Source: Acidobacteriota bacterium (GTDB taxonomy: Bacteria > Acidobacteriota > Vicinamibacteria > Vicinamibacterales > SCN-69-37). Taken from it: a stretch of DNA of 64,000 nucleotides. The translations under genes were made by a program, and so were the position numbers. Positions 61,566 to 64,000 of this stretch are shown here, piece by piece; position 1 is the stretch's first letter; every line of letters starts with the position of its first letter. The notes below the pieces were generated by a model that ran no database searches, was not told the DNA's origin, and was given only the letters and a program-made list of their open reading frames with translations. The DNA lies in the NCBI GenBank assembly GCA_016716905.1, contig JADJUS010000003.1:372001-436000 (forward strand). Direction: 5' to 3'.

Positions 61566-63917
61566 AGTGTGCTCCGTGCGCCGAATGATCTCGTCCTGCA
61601 GCGCGTCCGAGAGATCGCAGAAGTAGTCGCTGTAGCCAGCCACGCGCACAATCAGGTCCCGGTGCGCGGCCGGGTGTGCCCGGGCTTCGCGGAGCGTGTC
61701 GGCGGAGACCACGTTGAACTGCACGTGGTGTCCATCCATCTTGAAGTAGGACCGTACCAGGCTGTGCAGGCTGTTGATGCCGGGGTCGCCCGCCAGCAGC
61801 TCTGGCGTGAATTTCATATTGAGCAGCGTGCCGCCCGTTTTGATGTGGTCCATCTTCGCAGCCGACCGCAGCACGGCTGTGGGGCCGTTGCGGTCCGCGC
61901 CCTGGACAGGGCTGATGCCTTCTGACACCGGCTGTCCGGCGCCGCGGCCGTCGGGCGACGCCAGGCAGACCTCCCCGAAGTACACGTGGCAGGTGGTGGG
62001 CAGCATCTCCAGGCGGTAGGCCCCGCCCTTGGTGTTCGGCCGCCCGTCAATGGCCTCAAAGAGCAAATTAAACGCCCGTCGCATCAGCGCGTCCGCATAC
62101 TCGTCGTCGTTCCCGTACTTGTGGGTCTTGTGGATCAGGCGCTGCTGGAGCGGCGCATGGCCGGTGAAGTTCGCGTCGAGCACTTTCACCAGGCGGGGCA
62201 GTGGCCACTCACCGTTGTCGTAGACGAGCTCCTTCATGGCAGACAAGCTGTCTGTGAGGCTGCCGATACCAACGGCCTGGATGAACGTGTTGTTGTAGCG
62301 GGCGCCGCCGTCGTTGTAGTCGCGGCCGCGTGTGATGCAGTCGTCGGTGATCACTGACAGGAAGGTGTGCGGCATCCGGGTGGCGAAGAGACGCTCGATG
62401 AGTTGGTTGCCGCGGATCTTGATCTCGAGGACGTGACGGACCTGGGCCTCGAACGCGTCGAAGAGATCATCGATCGACATGAAGCCGGCGGGGTCGCCGG
62501 TCCGCGCGCCGACAAACGTGCCGGTTCGCGCATCGAAGCCGTCGTGCAGCGCGAACTCAAGCATCTTCATCAGGTTGAAGTAGCCCGTCAGGATGTAGGC
62601 TTCCTTGCCGAACGCGCCCACTTCCACGCACCCCGAGCAGCCACCCTCTCGTGCGTCTTCAGGCGTTTTGCCCTGGCGGAGCTGTTCTTCCACCACCGCG
62701 TCGGCATTAAACAGCGAGGGGAAGCCGTACCCATGCCGAATGACCTTGAGGGCGTGCTTGACGATGATGTCGGGTGTTTTGCGGGAGACCTGGACGTTGC
62801 TGCTGGGCTGCAGGAGGTGCATTTCTTCAATGACCTCAAGCAGCAGGTGGGTCACGTCATTCGAGCCGTCGCTGCCGTCAGGGAGGAGGCCGGCCAGATT
62901 GATGTTGGCAAAGTCGGTGTACGTGCCGCTTTCAGCGGCTGTGACGCCCACTTTGGGCGGCGCAGTGTGGTTGTTGAACTTGATGAAGAAGCACTCCAGC
63001 AGTTCCTTGGCCAGGTCGCGGGTCAACGTGCCGTCGGCCAGACCCTGCTGGTAAAACGGCCAGAGGTGCTGGTCGAGATGGCCGGGGCTGAATGCGTCCC
63101 ATCCGTTGAGCTCGGTAATGACGGCGAGATGGTGAAACCAGTAGGCCTGGAGCGCCTCGTGAAACGTGCGGGGCGGGTGAGCCGGCACATGACGGCAGAT
63201 GGCCGCGATGCTCTCGAGTTCGCGGCGGCGTTGCGGATCGGCGGCACGGCCGGCTTCGGCCTCCGCGAGTTCGGCGTGCCGCTCGGCGAAGCGCATGACC
63301 GCATCACACGCCACGCTCATGGCGCGCAGCTGCTCGCGCTTGTCGAAGGCCTCGTTGTCGCGCTCGAAGTCCAGAAGCGCGACGGCGCAATCGATGTCGG
63401 CCTTGAAGTCGAGCAACCCCTTCCGGTACAGCTTGCCGTCGCCCACGGTGTGGCCGGGCGCGCGTTGCTCCATGAACTCCGTGAAGCAGCCGGCCGCGTA
63501 CGCGTCGTGCCACTCGGGTGGGAGTGCCTCGAACATCTGCTCGCGCAGTGAGCGCCCCTGCCAGTACGGGATCACATCGCGTTCGTATTCACTGATGACG
63601 GCCGGGTCAACCTTGTAACTCGTTTTGGGCCGCGTATCCAAAATGCGAAGGTCCTCGGCGCTGTGGCAGGTGAGCTCCGGGAACGTGGGCACCGCTTTGG
63701 GCGCCGGCCCCCGCTCGCCGACGATCAGTTCGCCGTCACCCATCCAGAGGGTTTTCTGGTCGCAGATGGCGTGGAAGTTCAGGGCGCGCATCACCGGCGT
63801 GCTGTGCCGTCCCAGATGCTCGCGGTAAAACGCGGTCGTGATGCGCGCGCGCTCGCTGCTGATGGACGGGACCGCATCAAGGCTGTCACGGCGCAGGCGT
63901 TCGGTGCGGGCTGTCAT
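61551..63917 (-). CDS. hypD: glycyl radical enzyme, trans-4-hydroxy-L-proline dehydratase (HypD) type
   Basis: This 788-residue enzyme has a glycyl radical site RVAGYSDYF (Gly761) and an active-site Cys430 with Glu432 in GGCSGCVEVGAFGKEAY. The N-part (DGELIVGERGPAPKAVPTFPE, partly; FTEFMEQRAPGHTVGDGKLY) is of the HypD group rather than pyruvate formate-lyase or choline lyase. HypD removes water from trans-4-hydroxyproline to give pyrroline-5-carboxylate. It starts inside the stop of the putative activase gene (ATGA). Radical enzymes need anoxic conditions. The substrate is inferred from motifs. Confidence 0.78.
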   Translation of the reverse strand: MTARTERLRRDSLDAVPSISSERARITTAFYREHLGRHSTPVMRALNFHAICDQKTLWMGDGELIVGERGPAPKAVPTFPELTCHSAEDLRILDTRPKTSYKVDPAVISEYERDVIPYWQGRSLREQMFEALPPEWHDAYAAGCFTEFMEQRAPGHTVGDGKLYRKGLLDFKADIDCAVALLDFERDNEAFDKREQLRAMSVACDAVMRFAERHAELAEAEAGRAADPQRRRELESIAAICRHVPAHPPRTFHEALQAYWFHHLAVITELNGWDAFSPGHLDQHLWPFYQQGLADGTLTRDLAKELLECFFIKFNNHTAPPKVGVTAAESGTYTDFANINLAGLLPDGSDGSNDVTHLLLEVIEEMHLLQPSSNVQVSRKTPDIIVKHALKVIRHGYGFPSLFNADAVVEEQLRQGKTPEDAREGGCSGCVEVGAFGKEAYILTGYFNLMKMLEFALHDGFDARTGTFVGARTGDPAGFMSIDDLFDAFEAQVRHVLEIKIRGNQLIERLFATRMPHTFLSVITDDCITRGRDYNDGGARYNNTFIQAVGIGSLTDSLSAMKELVYDNGEWPLPRLVKVLDANFTGHAPLQQRLIHKTHKYGNDDEYADALMRRAFNLLFEAIDGRPNTKGGAYRLEMLPTTCHVYFGEVCLASPDGRGAGQPVSEGISPVQGADRNGPTAVLRSAAKMDHIKTGGTLLNMKFTPELLAGDPGINSLHSLVRSYFKMDGHHVQFNVVSADTLREARAHPAAHRDLIVRVAGYSDYFCDLSDALQDEIIRRTEHTSMGQ

Positions 63918-64000
63918 GTGTAACCTCCAATGGTGGTGGCGAGTCCGCGTTCCCGGAAGAACGCCGCAGACAGTTCGAGTTGTTGCGGACTGGGAGCCGT
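63914..64000 (-). CDS. probable glycyl radical enzyme activase, C-terminal end only
   Basis: Reading leftward from base 64000, an open frame of 28 codons (ends RERGLATTIGGYT) terminates in a TGA that overlaps the enzyme ATG. Coupling directly ahead of a glycyl radical enzyme and the TTIGGY-like end fit a radical-SAM activating enzyme. The catalytic Cys cluster lies outside the window, so the call rests on context. Confidence 0.5.
   Translation of the reverse strand, partial: TAPSPQQLELSAAFFRERGLATTIGGYT

Overview
This window is high-GC bacterial DNA with densely packed genes. It most resembles a member of the Acidobacteriota, probably class Vicinamibacteria. The supporting evidence is a VWFA-related protein of the acidobacterial type, an Oar-like TonB-dependent receptor with a carboxypeptidase-regulatory-like (CRL) N-domain, four further secreted CRL-domain proteins, and many secreted metallopeptidases (M1, M14, M28, M49-like). 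This assignment is an inference from gene content; no rRNA or marker gene is present. I see no tRNA, rRNA, CRISPR array, transposase or prophage gene.

Layout. 1-4 kb: fatty-acid/ketone CoA metabolism (a partial thiolase, a complete thiolase with canonical catalytic residues, 3-hydroxyacyl-CoA dehydrogenase), an isopropylmalate/isocitrate-type dehydrogenase, then GTP cyclohydrolase I. 4.9-10.8 kb: a VWFA/TPR protein divergent from a TonB-dependent receptor. 11-16.7 kb: a small secreted unknown, a YpdA-like flavoprotein, a VWA plus AAA ATPase pair (chelatase/MoxR-like), and a glycerophosphodiesterase. 16.7-19.5 kb: a monoheme cytochrome apparently fused to a beta-barrel, overlapping a pentaheme cytochrome gene. 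19.5-27.7 kb: creatininase-like, M28 peptidase, AlkZ-related protein, HflK (frameshifted)/HflC, an alpha/beta hydrolase and an M49-like lipoprotein. 27.8-33.4 kb: the pyruvate dehydrogenase operon aceE-aceF-lpd. 33.7-45.1 kb: a large M14 peptidase and a mirror-image locus of four CRL-domain proteins. 45.2-52.8 kb: a Bat-like operon (membrane protein, MoxR, DUF58, two VWA membrane proteins). 52.9-61.5 kb: membrane glycosyltransferase-like protein, PHP hydrolase, M1 peptidase, a short DPP-IV-like protein and a BNR/VPS10-type beta-propeller. 61.5-64 kb: a glycyl radical enzyme closest to trans-4-hydroxy-L-proline dehydratase, translationally coupled to what is probably its activase.

The most unusual content lies between the genes. 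Several unrelated families of nested inverted repeats recur. One has the core AACGACCTCWGAGGT and occurs at four loci, once inside a cytochrome coding sequence. Another is built on ACGGATTACAGGAGACGC and its complement. Heptamer and octamer tandem arrays sit exactly at stop or start codons. A roughly 490-bp inverted repeat carries a 66-base poly-G tract at its apex. A 225-bp inverted repeat lies at the symmetry centre of the inverted CRL-gene duplication. Several genes appear to have a -10 box 6-9 bases ahead of the start codon, which suggests leaderless transcripts.

Three probable single-base errors or true frameshifts affect genes: hflK, the TonB receptor C-terminus, and the N-terminus of one CRL gene.
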